Part shown: positions 52,645 to 61,231 of the stretch, piece by piece | How positions within the stretch are numbered: the first letter of the stretch is position 1 | Layout: every line of letters starts with the position of its first letter | Source: Streptomyces sp. NBC_01431 | Lineage (GTDB): Bacteria > Actinomycetota > Actinomycetes > Streptomycetales > Streptomycetaceae | Length of the DNA stretch: 64,000 bases | Direction: 5' to 3' | Assembly: GCF_036231355.1 (NCBI RefSeq) | Contig: NZ_CP109496.1 | Coordinates: 6,634,001 to 6,698,000 of the forward strand | Made by a program: the position numbers and the translations under genes | Notes under the pieces: model-generated | Databases searched by the model: none | What the model saw: only the letters and a program-made list of their open reading frames with translations | What the model was told of the DNA's origin: nothing

Positions 52645-54102
52645 GTGAACGATTCGCCACCTCGCAGCCCGAACAACAGCGCGGGCAAGGCCGCAAAGCC
52701 CTACCGCCGTCCCAAGAAGGACCCGGTCCGCATCCTGGCCTTCGAGGCGCTGCGGGCCGTCGACGAGCGGGATGCCTACGCCAACCTGGTCCTGCCGCCG
52801 CTGCTGCGCAAGGCGCGCGACGGCGGGAACTTCGACGCCCGGGACGCGGCGCTCGCCACCGAGCTCGTCTACGGGACGCTGCGCCGCCAGGGCACGTACG
52901 ACGCGATCATCGCGGCCTGCATCGACCGGCCGCTGCGCGAGGTCGACCCGCCGGTGCTCGACGTGCTCGCGCTCGGCGCGCACCAGCTGCTCGGCACGCG
53001 GATCCCGAGCCACGCCGCGGTCTCGGCGAGCGTGGAACTCGCCCGGGTGGTGCTCGGCGACGGGCGGGCCCGGTTCGTCAACGCCGTCCTGCGGAAGATC
53101 GCGGCGGACGACCTCGACGGCTGGCTGGAGAAGGTGGCGCCCTCCTACGAGGAGGACGCCGAGGACCACCTCGCCGTCGTCCACTCGCACCCGCGCTGGG
53201 TCGTCTCCGCGCTCTGGGACTCGCTCGGCGGCGGCCGGGCGGGCATCGAGGACCTCCTGGAGGCGGACAACGAGCGCCCCGAGGTGACTCTGGTCGCCCG
53301 TCCCGGCCGCTCCACCACCGACGAGCTCCTCGACGCCCTGGGTGAGGACGGCGGTCTGCCCGGCCGCTGGTCGCCGTATGCCGTGCGGATGGCCGAGGGC
53401 GGCGAACCAGGAGCGCTGGACGCCGTGCGCGAGGGCCGGGCGGGCGTCCAGGACGAGGGCAGCCAGCTGGTGGCCGTGGCCCTCGCCAACGCGCCCATCG
53501 AGGGCCGCGACGAGCGCTGGCTGGACGGCTGCGCGGGCCCCGGCGGCAAGGCCGCCCTGCTCGCCGCGCTCGCCGCCGGGCGCGGCGCCGCGCTGCTCGC
53601 CTCCGAGAAGCAGCCGCACCGGGCCCGCCTGGTCGAGCGCGCGCTGGCCGGCAACCCGGGCCCGTACCAGGTCATCGCGGCCGACGGCACGCGCCCGCCG
53701 TGGTTGCCCGGATCCTTCGACCGCGTCCTGGTCGACGTCCCCTGCTCGGGCCTCGGCGCGCTCCGCCGTCGCCCGGAGGCCCGCTGGCGGCGTCGCCCCG
53801 AGGACCTGGAGGGCTTCGCCCCGCTCCAGCGGTCGCTGCTGCGCGAGGCGCTGTCGGCGGTGCGGGTCGGCGGGGTCGTCGGGTACGCCACGTGCTCGCC
53901 GCACCTGGCCGAGACGCGCATCGTGGTCGAGGACGTCCTCAAGGGCCGCGGCGGCGCCGAGCCGGTCGAGGCCGACTGGATCGACGTGCGCCCCCTGATG
54001 CCGTCGGTGGCGGGCCTGGGCGACGGCCCTGACGTCCAGCTGTGGCCGCATCTGCACGGCACGGACGCGATGTACCTCGCGCTGCTCCGGCGGACGGCCT
54101 GA
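52645..54102 (+). CDS. rsmB: 16S rRNA (cytosine-C5)-methyltransferase RsmB/Sun
   Basis: This 485-aa protein methylates a cytosine of 16S rRNA (C967 in E. coli). A basic N terminus leads into a NusB-like domain (RILAFEALRAVDERDAYANL). The methyltransferase domain has the SAM site LDGCAGPGGKAALLAAL, catalytic C367 in VDVPCSGLGALRRRPE, and the second Cys C417 in YATCSP. The GTG at 52645 has GGAG upstream. It ends the conserved fmt-rsmB pair; the accessory unit begins 250 bases later. Confidence 0.93.
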   Translation: MNDSPPRSPNNSAGKAAKPYRRPKKDPVRILAFEALRAVDERDAYANLVLPPLLRKARDGGNFDARDAALATELVYGTLRRQGTYDAIIAACIDRPLREVDPPVLDVLALGAHQLLGTRIPSHAAVSASVELARVVLGDGRARFVNAVLRKIAADDLDGWLEKVAPSYEEDAEDHLAVVHSHPRWVVSALWDSLGGGRAGIEDLLEADNERPEVTLVARPGRSTTDELLDALGEDGGLPGRWSPYAVRMAEGGEPGALDAVREGRAGVQDEGSQLVAVALANAPIEGRDERWLDGCAGPGGKAALLAALAAGRGAALLASEKQPHRARLVERALAGNPGPYQVIAADGTRPPWLPGSFDRVLVDVPCSGLGALRRRPEARWRRRPEDLEGFAPLQRSLLREALSAVRVGGVVGYATCSPHLAETRIVVEDVLKGRGGAEPVEADWIDVRPLMPSVAGLGDGPDVQLWPHLHGTDAMYLALLRRTA

Positions 54103-54352
54103 CCCCTGACCCCGGGGCGACAGGACCTGAAGCCGCGGTTGTGCCGCTTCCTTGAAGGGTTCGTGCCTTTCTCGGGGAGACGGGGTATGGCATGGACAGC
54201 TCAGGTGGACAGTGGCCTGCGTGGTAGGGGAGGAGTGCCGGGCCGCGTTCGGGACGGGGCCCGCCCTTGTCGGCGGAGTGAGGCTGTGGTGACGGGTTTT
54301 CATGTCACCGGGCGGTCACTGGCGTGCGTTGTCCAGCGAGGGGCGGGGGCCA
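54103..54352 (+). other. Gap before the accessory unit with a GGTGAC/GTCACC inverted repeat
   Basis: No gene is seen in these 250 bases. GGTGAC (54288-54293) and GTCACC (54304-54309) form a 6-bp inverted repeat with a 10-base spacer, 44 bases before the first gene of the unit, which could be an operator. No convincing promoter hexamers were found. Confidence 0.5.
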
Positions 54353-54772
54353 GTGCTGACGTGGGTCGAGGCCGCGGCGTGCGGCGCGGGCGGTGGGCTG
54401 ATCGTTGAGGCGGTCGTCACTTTCGGGCGGCTGAACGCCTGGCAGCAGGCCAGGCACATGGCGAGAGCGGCGGCGGCCGAGTTGCCTCGCATCGACGCGT
54501 ACGTCGATCCCCTCGCGGATTCGCTCGCCGCGCTCTTCCGGGTGGCACTGGGCGGTACAGCCGCCTGGCTGCTCCATGCCGAGGTCACCGGCGTGTACGC
54601 GGCCGTGACCGTGGGAGCCTCAGCGCCCGCGCTGCTCGCCCAGGTCGGTAGGGCGACCTCCGCCGCCGATGCGCTTCGGGGTGGGCCGGAGCCGGGTGGG
54701 GAGCCGAGTGGCCCCGTGCCCCCGTCCGGGCCTCCAGGACCTCTCCCGACCCGCGAGGAGACGGCTTCATGA
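54353..54772 (+). CDS. Small membrane protein, gene 1 of the accessory unit
   Basis: This 139-aa protein is not recognised. It starts LTWVEAAACGAGGGLIVEAVV, a weak hydrophobic segment, then has a charged helix (GRLNAWQQARHMARAAAAEL), the motif LPRIDAYVDPLADSLAALF, and a strongly hydrophobic region of about 35 residues ending near APALLAQVG that can form one or two membrane helices. A Pro/Gly-rich tail follows. The GTG at 54353 is chosen for the GAGGGG upstream and because it starts the hydrophobic segment. The stop overlaps the next ATG by four bases, so it is the leader gene of a coupled set. Confidence 0.7.
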   Translation: MLTWVEAAACGAGGGLIVEAVVTFGRLNAWQQARHMARAAAAELPRIDAYVDPLADSLAALFRVALGGTAAWLLHAEVTGVYAAVTVGASAPALLAQVGRATSAADALRGGPEPGGEPSGPVPPSGPPGPLPTREETAS

Positions 54773-55512
54773 GTGCTGGTTCGGTCGCCCGGCGCAGCTG
54801 GGGGTCGTTCATCGGAGGGCGGCCGCACGTCCCGCGCGCAGGGGGACGGGCACGTGACGGATACACCGTGCGCCAGCGGTTCTGGGCGTCGTTCACCGGC
54901 CTGGACCTGCCCTGGGCCCGTGTCGGCTCGGTGTCGGCGCCCGAGGCGCCGGTCCGCCCACCCGCGCCGTCGGCCCGGCCCGCCGCCAGCAGCGATGCGA
55001 TCGCAGGGCGACTCGAACCGGGCTGGTTCGCCCTGCCCCCGATCCTGACGGTCGCCGGTCTGACCGCTGCGGGAGGCGACGCGGTGATTCTGGAGACGTC
55101 GTCCCCCGACGGCGGAGCCAGGTTCCTGCTGCGCACGCAGGGTGCCGGCCGGCCCGAGTACTGGCTGGAGCTGGTCCTGCGGGGCGTCGACGCCGCCCGG
55201 CCGCTGGTGTCCCCGGTCCGGTACACAACGGCGGGCGGCGGTGAGAAAGTGCTGCTCGTGCCGGTGGTACGGGGTCGGCTCGGACCTCCCGCCTCATTGG
55301 TCCGCCTCCCCGGTTTCGCCGCCGACTCGTCGTCGGGAGGGTGGACGGCCCGTGCTCCCGCTCCGGTGACGCCGGACACCGACTGGGACGCCGCCACGGT
55401 GGCCGACTCGGTTCGGGCGGCGCTCAACGAGGCGACCCGCGACGCCTGGCGCCAGGTGCGGGAGATCGTCGGCGACGACCTGCGCGCGACCATCGACGGT
55501 GAGCTGTCGTGA
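54769..55512 (+). CDS. Protein of unknown fold, gene 2 of the accessory unit
   Basis: This 247-aa protein is not recognised. Near the N terminus two similar short motifs occur, SWGSFIGGRPHVP and RFWASFTGLDLP, separated by a basic stretch. An Ala/Pro linker leads to a ~110-residue beta-rich part (WLELVLRGVDAARPLVSPV; EKVLLVPVVRGRLG) and a helical C terminus (SVRAALNEATRDAWRQVREIV). There is no membrane helix or signal peptide. GAGGAG precedes the ATG. It overlaps both neighbours by four bases, so it is produced together with the membrane protease-like gene 3 and may be its partner or substrate. Confidence 0.75.
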   Translation: MSAGSVARRSWGSFIGGRPHVPRAGGRARDGYTVRQRFWASFTGLDLPWARVGSVSAPEAPVRPPAPSARPAASSDAIAGRLEPGWFALPPILTVAGLTAAGGDAVILETSSPDGGARFLLRTQGAGRPEYWLELVLRGVDAARPLVSPVRYTTAGGGEKVLLVPVVRGRLGPPASLVRLPGFAADSSSGGWTARAPAPVTPDTDWDAATVADSVRAALNEATRDAWRQVREIVGDDLRATIDGELS

Positions 55513-58500
55513 GGCCGCCGTGGTCGTCCCGGCGCCGGTCCGAGGCCCCGCCGGATTCGTTCCCGTATCGCACGGAACTCGACGGCGTGGTGGAAGACGC
55601 GAGCCCGCAGACCGCCGTGCAAGCCCTGCTCGGTGGACGGCAGCTGTGGTGGCGGTGCTGTAGCGAAGCAGTGCGCACCGATCCGTCCTGGCTGTCCCGA
55701 ACACGCGGCAAGGATCTGCTCGCCTGGCTCAACAGCACGGCGGCGGGCCGCGCGAGCGCGGCCGTAACGGCGGCCGACCACGCGTGGCTGCTGGGCAGAG
55801 CCCTGACGGCAACCGAGGACCACGACGGGGAACACGACGAGGCGCTGGACCGGTTGGCGCGGGCGTGGAAGCAGAGCGGACTGGTCTCGGCGGAGGCGGC
55901 TCCCGGTCCGGCTCAGCTGTCGGGAAAGGGACTTGAGTGCCTTGCGCCGGACGTCGCGGACGCTCTGAACGTCGCCGTCGGGCGGATTCAGGCCCGGTGC
56001 GAGGCTCCCGCCGAGCAGCCGGAAGCGGGCGTCCTGGTGATCGCCGCCCTGCTGATGGCAGGGGCCGAAGCAGGCGGGCGGCCCCGCGTCAGCGTGCCGG
56101 TGGTGTTCGGCCGATCCGCCGGCCCCGCCGGGCAGTCCGCCGTGGAAGAGGGCGACACCGGCGTGCTGGAACTGCGCGAATTCCCCGCCGGTCCGGCCGG
56201 CCTGTATCCCGATCCACGGGCGATGGCGGGGGTGCGGAGCCCGAACGGGCAGTTCGCCGCCTCGCTGGGCCACGCGTGGAACGCGGCCGGCTCCCGGCGC
56301 GAGGGACGCTGTGTCCTGTGGCGCCTGGTCCTGTCGGACGACCCCATGCCTCCGGCGCAGATCGACGGCCCCTCCCTCGGCGCGGCGTTCGCGCTCGGCC
56401 TGCGCGACCTCTTACGGCACCCGCCGTCCCGTCGGCCCAGCATGGCCGGGCTTCGCGGCTTCTTCTACGGGCTGCGCCCGCGGACCGCGGTGACCGGCGC
56501 GCTCGACGGTGGGGAGCGCCTCCTCCAAGTAAGCGACATGAACGCCAAGTTGCTCGCCGCGCGCCGCAGGAGACTGCGGCTCGTGGCGCCCGAGGCGAAC
56601 CGGCTCGACGTCACCAGGGCGCCCGAGCCCGGCGACGTGAAGTTCGCCGCGACCCTGCGCCAGGCCGACCGGTACGCCCGCCGGTTCCGCACCGGCAGGC
56701 TGGCCGTCGCCCTGGCCCTCATCGCCACGGCCGCCACCACCGGATCGGTGGTGACACAGCGGGACCAGGCGGACGCGCAGCGGCTGGCCACCGCGCATCG
56801 GCTCGTCCAGGTGGCACAGAGCCTGCTCCCCAGCGATGTCGGACTCGCCGAACTGTTCGCCGTGCAGGCCTACCGCCGGCACGCCGATTCGCTCACCCGC
56901 ACCGCGCTCCTCCAGGCCGTCACGGCTGGCCCGTACCTGGCGGGCGGCATGCAGGCGAGCGGGCCGGTCTCCGCACTCACAAGCTCGGCGGACGGACATG
57001 TCGTGCTCGCCGGAACCCAGCAGGGCGACGTGGAGCAGTGGACCCTCACCGGGACGCGAGCCGGCCCCCCGAAGCGGCTGGGCCAACTGCCCGGACCCGT
57101 CACCTCGGTCGCGGCCGGCACCGACGGCGCGACGGTCGCCGCGATCGACCACAGCACGGTCCGTCTCTGGGTGGGCGGGCGGCAGACCACGGCTCCGCAG
57201 CTGCCCGCCGAGCAGAGCCCCACGGCCGTGGCGGTCTCCCCCTCGGGACGCTTCACCGTCGTGGCCACCACGAACCGTTCGACGACACAACCGCCCGTCC
57301 TCTCGGTGCTGGACCGGACCACGGGACGCACCACTCACCTCGACCTCCACCTGGCCTCCGCCGCCGGCGCCATCGCCTTCCGCGACGACTCGACCGTGGT
57401 CGCCTTCGAGGACGCCTACGGCTCCTGGCAACGGATCGCCCTTCCGGCCCTGGCCCCAACCGGCGGAAGCACCCTCGGCTTCGGTGTCCACAACCAGGCA
57501 TCCGCACTCGCCCCGGACGGCAGCTACTTCAGCTACACCAACGGCGGGGCGATACTCCCGCTCTGGCCGTCCCAAGGCACGCCCGACATCGACAAACCGG
57601 CCTTGCAGGCGCAGACCCAGACCGGTCATCCGGCCGCGGCCCTGGCCGTCAGCAGCGGCGGCTCCTGGACCGGCGAAGCCGTGGGCAGCAGCATCTACGT
57701 CTCACGGACCGAGGCATCGGGCCAAAAGCTTTCCGCGCCCATCACTCTGGCCGGAGCAGGGGCGGTGACGCGCGGCGCCCTCGCCTTCCTCGGCAGGGAC
57801 GGGGGCAGACTGCTCTCGGCCTCCGGCGCCGTCCTGAGCCTGTGGGACCTCGGGCAGTACGCCGGGATCGCGACGGGCGTGGGAGTCACCGTCCCGCATT
57901 CGTGCAACGGCTGCCGGGGGCCGGGTCTCTCGCTGTCTCCCAACGGCCGCTCCGCGGCGGTCATCGACGGCAACGGGACGACCCTCGATCTCCAGAGCCT
58001 GGACGCGGCCGGAGCCGTACGGAAGTCCTTCGCGGCGGGCGGGCCCCTGATGAAGGACCAGGGCTTCGCGGCGGCGCTGTGGCAGAACGACGACAGGGTC
58101 ATCGTGGTCTCCGCGCAGGACGGCAGTGCCCAGATCCTCACCCCCTCCCAGGGGTTCCGGATCACTGGCAGCTGGCAGCCGCCCCCGGACCCGCTCCAAC
58201 TCGCCGATCCCGCGGCTCTGTTGCGGCTGCTGCCGGACGGTCGGCAGGTGGCCGAGGTGGACACCTCCGGCACCATCCGCTTGCGGGACGTGGCGACGGG
58301 GAAGGTGCTGCGCCGGCTGGACGGCCCCCGTGACATGGCCCCGACGGGGGGCGGCGGCCGGGAGCTCTCGCAGGGAAGGGTGGCCCTGGACTCCACGGGC
58401 GGCCACGCGGCCGTCATCGACACGAGCTCCCTCGGCCTCGCGAGCGACAAGGTGGTTGTCACCGACACCGCCACGGGCCACTCGCGGCTGCTGCCCGGGA

Positions 58501-58976
58501 CCAACGCCGTGGGCGTCGCCTACGCCGGGGACCACCTGCTCGTCCAGCGGCTGAGCGGCGGCATGGAGGAGTGGACCGCCGCGGGGGACCGGCGCCTGGG
58601 CACGCTCGCAGGCGAAGGCCGCACGAGCGTGGGCCCGGCCGTCGGCGAAGACGTCATCGCCGAGAAGCTGGACGACGACACCGTACGGCTCATCGACCTC
58701 GCGTCCGGCCACGCCTTCGGCACCCTCCAGCTCCCGCCCGGCAGCAAAGCCGAGTCCACCGCTCTCGCCTTCTCGGCCGACGGCGGCGAACTGGTCACCG
58801 TGACGGAGTCCGGCGGGGACGTCACCGGCGACGTGGGCACCCTGATCACCTGGAAGCTCGACCCGGACGCCTTGACGCGCGCCGCCTGCGCGTCGGCCGG
58901 GCGGGACCTCACTCCCGATGTCTGGAGTCAGTACATGGGATCCGGCACCCCTTCGAACCTGCACTGCCTGACATGA
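55509..58976 (+). CDS. Membrane protein with Lon-like (S16) protease domain and WD40-type propeller, gene 3 of the accessory unit
   Basis: This 1155-aa protein has three parts. Residues ~190-370 resemble a Lon protease domain: DGPSLGAAFALGL with S289 at the position of the Lon catalytic Ser, then AVTGALDGGERLLQV and NAKLLAARRRRLRL with K347 at the catalytic Lys position. One membrane helix lies at ~398-415, followed by helical heptads (QRLATAHRLVQVAQSLL) as in AAA-WD40 proteins. A propeller with repeats such as GTIRLRDVATGKVL runs from ~484 to the end, closing with two Cys. No Walker A or AAA module is visible. Codon 302 is TTA (56412-56414), so translation should depend on bldA tRNA. The GTG start overlaps gene 2. 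Confidence 0.75.
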   Translation: MRPPWSSRRRSEAPPDSFPYRTELDGVVEDASPQTAVQALLGGRQLWWRCCSEAVRTDPSWLSRTRGKDLLAWLNSTAAGRASAAVTAADHAWLLGRALTATEDHDGEHDEALDRLARAWKQSGLVSAEAAPGPAQLSGKGLECLAPDVADALNVAVGRIQARCEAPAEQPEAGVLVIAALLMAGAEAGGRPRVSVPVVFGRSAGPAGQSAVEEGDTGVLELREFPAGPAGLYPDPRAMAGVRSPNGQFAASLGHAWNAAGSRREGRCVLWRLVLSDDPMPPAQIDGPSLGAAFALGLRDLLRHPPSRRPSMAGLRGFFYGLRPRTAVTGALDGGERLLQVSDMNAKLLAARRRRLRLVAPEANRLDVTRAPEPGDVKFAATLRQADRYARRFRTGRLAVALALIATAATTGSVVTQRDQADAQRLATAHRLVQVAQSLLPSDVGLAELFAVQAYRRHADSLTRTALLQAVTAGPYLAGGMQASGPVSALTSSADGHVVLAGTQQGDVEQWTLTGTRAGPPKRLGQLPGPVTSVAAGTDGATVAAIDHSTVRLWVGGRQTTAPQLPAEQSPTAVAVSPSGRFTVVATTNRSTTQPPVLSVLDRTTGRTTHLDLHLASAAGAIAFRDDSTVVAFEDAYGSWQRIALPALAPTGGSTLGFGVHNQASALAPDGSYFSYTNGGAILPLWPSQGTPDIDKPALQAQTQTGHPAAALAVSSGGSWTGEAVGSSIYVSRTEASGQKLSAPITLAGAGAVTRGALAFLGRDGGRLLSASGAVLSLWDLGQYAGIATGVGVTVPHSCNGCRGPGLSLSPNGRSAAVIDGNGTTLDLQSLDAAGAVRKSFAAGGPLMKDQGFAAALWQNDDRVIVVSAQDGSAQILTPSQGFRITGSWQPPPDPLQLADPAALLRLLPDGRQVAEVDTSGTIRLRDVATGKVLRRLDGPRDMAPTGGGGRELSQGRVALDSTGGHAAVIDTSSLGLASDKVVVTDTATGHSRLLPGTNAVGVAYAGDHLLVQRLSGGMEEWTAAGDRRLGTLAGEGRTSVGPAVGEDVIAEKLDDDTVRLIDLASGHAFGTLQLPPGSKAESTALAFSADGGELVTVTESGGDVTGDVGTLITWKLDPDALTRAACASAGRDLTPDVWSQYMGSGTPSNLHCLT
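56412..56414 (+). promoter_or_regulatory. In-frame TTA leucine codon (bldA target)
   Basis: TTA occurs in frame as codon 302 of gene 3, 13 residues after the putative catalytic Ser. In Streptomyces TTA is read only by the developmentally controlled bldA tRNA. No other in-frame TTA was noticed in the genes of this window. Confidence 0.9.
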
Positions 58977-60148
58977 GAGGGCCCCGCGGCGGACGTGAGC
59001 CCCGCCCTCGGGGACGGGACGGCCACAGCATGCGCGACCGCGGCACGGGAGGTTCCCGCCGCGCGAGGGGCCCGGGGCGGGGCCGTCCCGGGCCCGCACC
59101 GAACCCGCTCAGCCCGCTCCCCACGCGCTCCGCCGTACGCGCCCTTTCCAGCATCGCGCTGACGCTCGCCCTCACGCTCACCGGGTGCACCGACGCCCCC
59201 CGTCGTGCCGCCCCCGAGAACAGCGCCACCGTGACCGCGGCCCCACGCTCGCCCCAGGCCGTCGAGCTGCCCGGCAACTCCTGGCCGGCCGAACTAGCCG
59301 TGGCGCCGGACGGCACCGTATGGACCGCGGAGTCCTCCCTCGGCTTCCTCGCGTCCATCAGTCCCGACGGGACGATCACCCAGCACCGCCTCGCCGACGC
59401 CCTCCACGCCCCCTCCCTCGACCCCACCTACCTCGCGGTCGCCTCCGACGGCTCCGTCTGGTTCACCTGTCCGAACCACGTCGGCCGACTCGCACCGGAC
59501 GGGAAGGTCAGCCTCTTTGACGGACCGGTCATGGGGCCCGGCTCGCCCGACGCCATCACCGCGGGCGCCGACGGCTCCGTCTGGTACGGGAGCGCGTCCG
59601 TCGACGCGTCGCAACTGACCCACCTGACCCCCTCGCTCTCGGCCACCCGCGTTCCTGTGCCACTGGCGCCGTTCGCACCGCACGTCACGTCACTGACGTT
59701 CGGACCGGGCGGACGCCTCTGGTTCGCCGAGTCCCCGATCACCGACCAGCCCAGCGAAATCGGCTACGTGGACACCGGCGGGCACCCCAAGGTCTGGCTG
59801 CTGCCGACCGCCGCCACGCCCGTCGGGTCGCTCGTGCCCGGCCCCGACGGAGCGCTCTGGTTCAGCGAGACCAACGCCATCGGGCGGATCACACCGAGCG
59901 GCGCCATCTCGTCCTACCGGACGGGCGCCATGCGATACGTCCGGTCCGTGATCGCCGGACCCGACCAAGCGCTGTGGTTCACCACCGACACGGCCGTGGG
60001 ACGGATCACCACGGCGGGTGTGATCACCCTCTGGCCTCTTCCCGGCGCCCAGGGCCTCGCAGATCTTGTCTATGACTCTCGCCACCGCGGATTCCTGATC
60101 GCCGACGCCAAGGCCGCGGTGCTGCGCTGGTTCCCGATGCCCGCCTGA
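58973..60148 (+). CDS. Putative lipoprotein with streptogramin-lyase-like beta-propeller, gene 4 of the accessory unit
   Basis: This 391-aa protein has a long Arg-rich start, a hydrophobic segment ending in the lipobox-like LTLTGC, and then six repeats of the Vgb type: [45 protein letters not shown] and DQALWFTTD. These fit a streptogramin lyase-like propeller exported and lipid-anchored outside the cell. Lyase activity is not implied. The ATG at 58973 overlaps the gene 3 stop (ATGA), like the other junctions; the ATG at 59030 gives a more usual signal peptide length and is a serious alternative. Confidence 0.78.
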   Translation: MRGPRGGREPRPRGRDGHSMRDRGTGGSRRARGPGRGRPGPAPNPLSPLPTRSAVRALSSIALTLALTLTGCTDAPRRAAPENSATVTAAPRSPQAVELPGNSWPAELAVAPDGTVWTAESSLGFLASISPDGTITQHRLADALHAPSLDPTYLAVASDGSVWFTCPNHVGRLAPDGKVSLFDGPVMGPGSPDAITAGADGSVWYGSASVDASQLTHLTPSLSATRVPVPLAPFAPHVTSLTFGPGGRLWFAESPITDQPSEIGYVDTGGHPKVWLLPTAATPVGSLVPGPDGALWFSETNAIGRITPSGAISSYRTGAMRYVRSVIAGPDQALWFTTDTAVGRITTAGVITLWPLPGAQGLADLVYDSRHRGFLIADAKAAVLRWFPMPA

Positions 60149-60431
60149 GGTGCGATCACGGTCGGCCACGCGGGCCAGGCCCTCGCCCGCACCGGTTCCG
60201 CGCGTGCGGCCCGGTCAACTCAAGCTGAATGAAAGGGAGTTGGACCCTGCGGCCACATTCCGTCGACCGGTCCGGCTCGTCTCCCGGCCCGTCGCGATCG
60301 CGAACTCCACCGGCCGCCGGCGCGGCCGGCCACGCGCCCGGTGTGCCCGCCCGGCCCCGGCGGCCGGATCCCCGCAGGGTTCGTCCGCCGCCGTGGCAGG
60401 CAAGTCGCCCAGGGCATGGCAGGCTTGTGGC

Positions 60432-61115
60432 ATGGCTCAGATCAACCCCAGCATTCTCTCCGCGGACTTCGCCAGGCTGGCCGACGAGGCCCGAGCCGTC
60501 GAAGGCGCCGACTGGCTGCACGTCGACGTGATGGACAACCACTTCGTGCCGAACCTCACGCTGGGGGTGCCCGTCGTGGAATCCCTCAGCCGGGCGACGG
60601 ACACGCCACTGGACTGTCATCTGATGATCGAGGATCCGGACCGCTGGGCCCCGCAGTACGTGGAGGCGGGTGCCGGATCGGTCACCTTCCACGTGGAGGC
60701 GGCCGCCGCCCCGGTACGGCTGGCCCGGGAGATCCGCGCCAAGGGTGCCCGCGCGTCGATGGCGCTGAAGCCCGCGACGCCGATCGAGCCGTACGAGGAC
60801 CTGCTCCCCGAGCTCGACATGCTGCTGATCATGACAGTGGAGCCGGGCTTCGGCGGCCAGTCCTTCCTGGACATCATGCTGCCGAAGATCCGCCGGACCC
60901 GTGAGCTGATCAGCAAACACGGACTTGAACTCTGGCTCCAGGTCGACGGTGGCGTCTCGGCCTCCACCATCGAGCGGTGCGCCGAGGCGGGCGCCGATGT
61001 GTTCGTCGCCGGTTCGGCCGTCTACGGGGCCCACGACCCGGCCGAAGCGGTGCGGACCCTGCGTTCCATGGCCGAACGGAGCACGGCCGGCGCACCCTGG
61101 GCGTGCGCACACTGA
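60432..61115 (+). CDS. rpe: Ribulose-phosphate 3-epimerase
   Basis: Rpe (227 aa) interconverts ribulose-5-P and xylulose-5-P in the pentose phosphate pathway. The TIM-barrel motifs [54 protein letters not shown] and [10 protein letters not shown] contain the metal-binding His/Asp residues. The ATG at 60432 gives the standard N terminus; no strong ribosome site is visible. A 283-base GC-rich gap without a recognised gene precedes it. Confidence 0.96.
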   Translation: MAQINPSILSADFARLADEARAVEGADWLHVDVMDNHFVPNLTLGVPVVESLSRATDTPLDCHLMIEDPDRWAPQYVEAGAGSVTFHVEAAAAPVRLAREIRAKGARASMALKPATPIEPYEDLLPELDMLLIMTVEPGFGGQSFLDIMLPKIRRTRELISKHGLELWLQVDGGVSASTIERCAEAGADVFVAGSAVYGAHDPAEAVRTLRSMAERSTAGAPWACAH

Positions 61116-61193
61116 GCCACGGCTCGGTGAACGGGAGGCCGCGGGGCTGATCAAGGTCCGTTGGATCTGACAGGATGAACAGCGAGTCCGGTG

Positions 61194-61219
61194 TGTGAAC
61201 AGCAGTTGTGAACAGCAGT
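61194..61219. repeat. 13-bp tandem repeat before the SorC-type regulator gene
   Basis: TGTGAACAGCAGT occurs twice in direct succession, and a weaker copy TGAACAGCGAGT lies at 61176-61187. The repeats end just before the ribosome site of the regulator gene and are good candidates for its own operator. Confidence 0.7.
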
Positions 61220-61231
61220 GAGGAGATCGCG

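Noticed and set aside
54139-54408. An 89-codon frame before the accessory unit.
   Set aside because: It has no ribosome site, is Arg/Gly-rich and overlaps the better-supported gene 1 in another frame.
55509-56640. A STAND or AAA NTPase domain in the N terminus of gene 3, expected from similar WD40 membrane proteins.
   Set aside because: No GxxxxGK[ST] motif is present; FGRSAGPAGQS does not fit, and the Lon-like motifs explain the region better.
60149-60431. A small gene between the accessory unit and rpe.
   Set aside because: Open frames there are short, Arg/Pro-rich and lack ribosome sites; the stretch looks non-coding.
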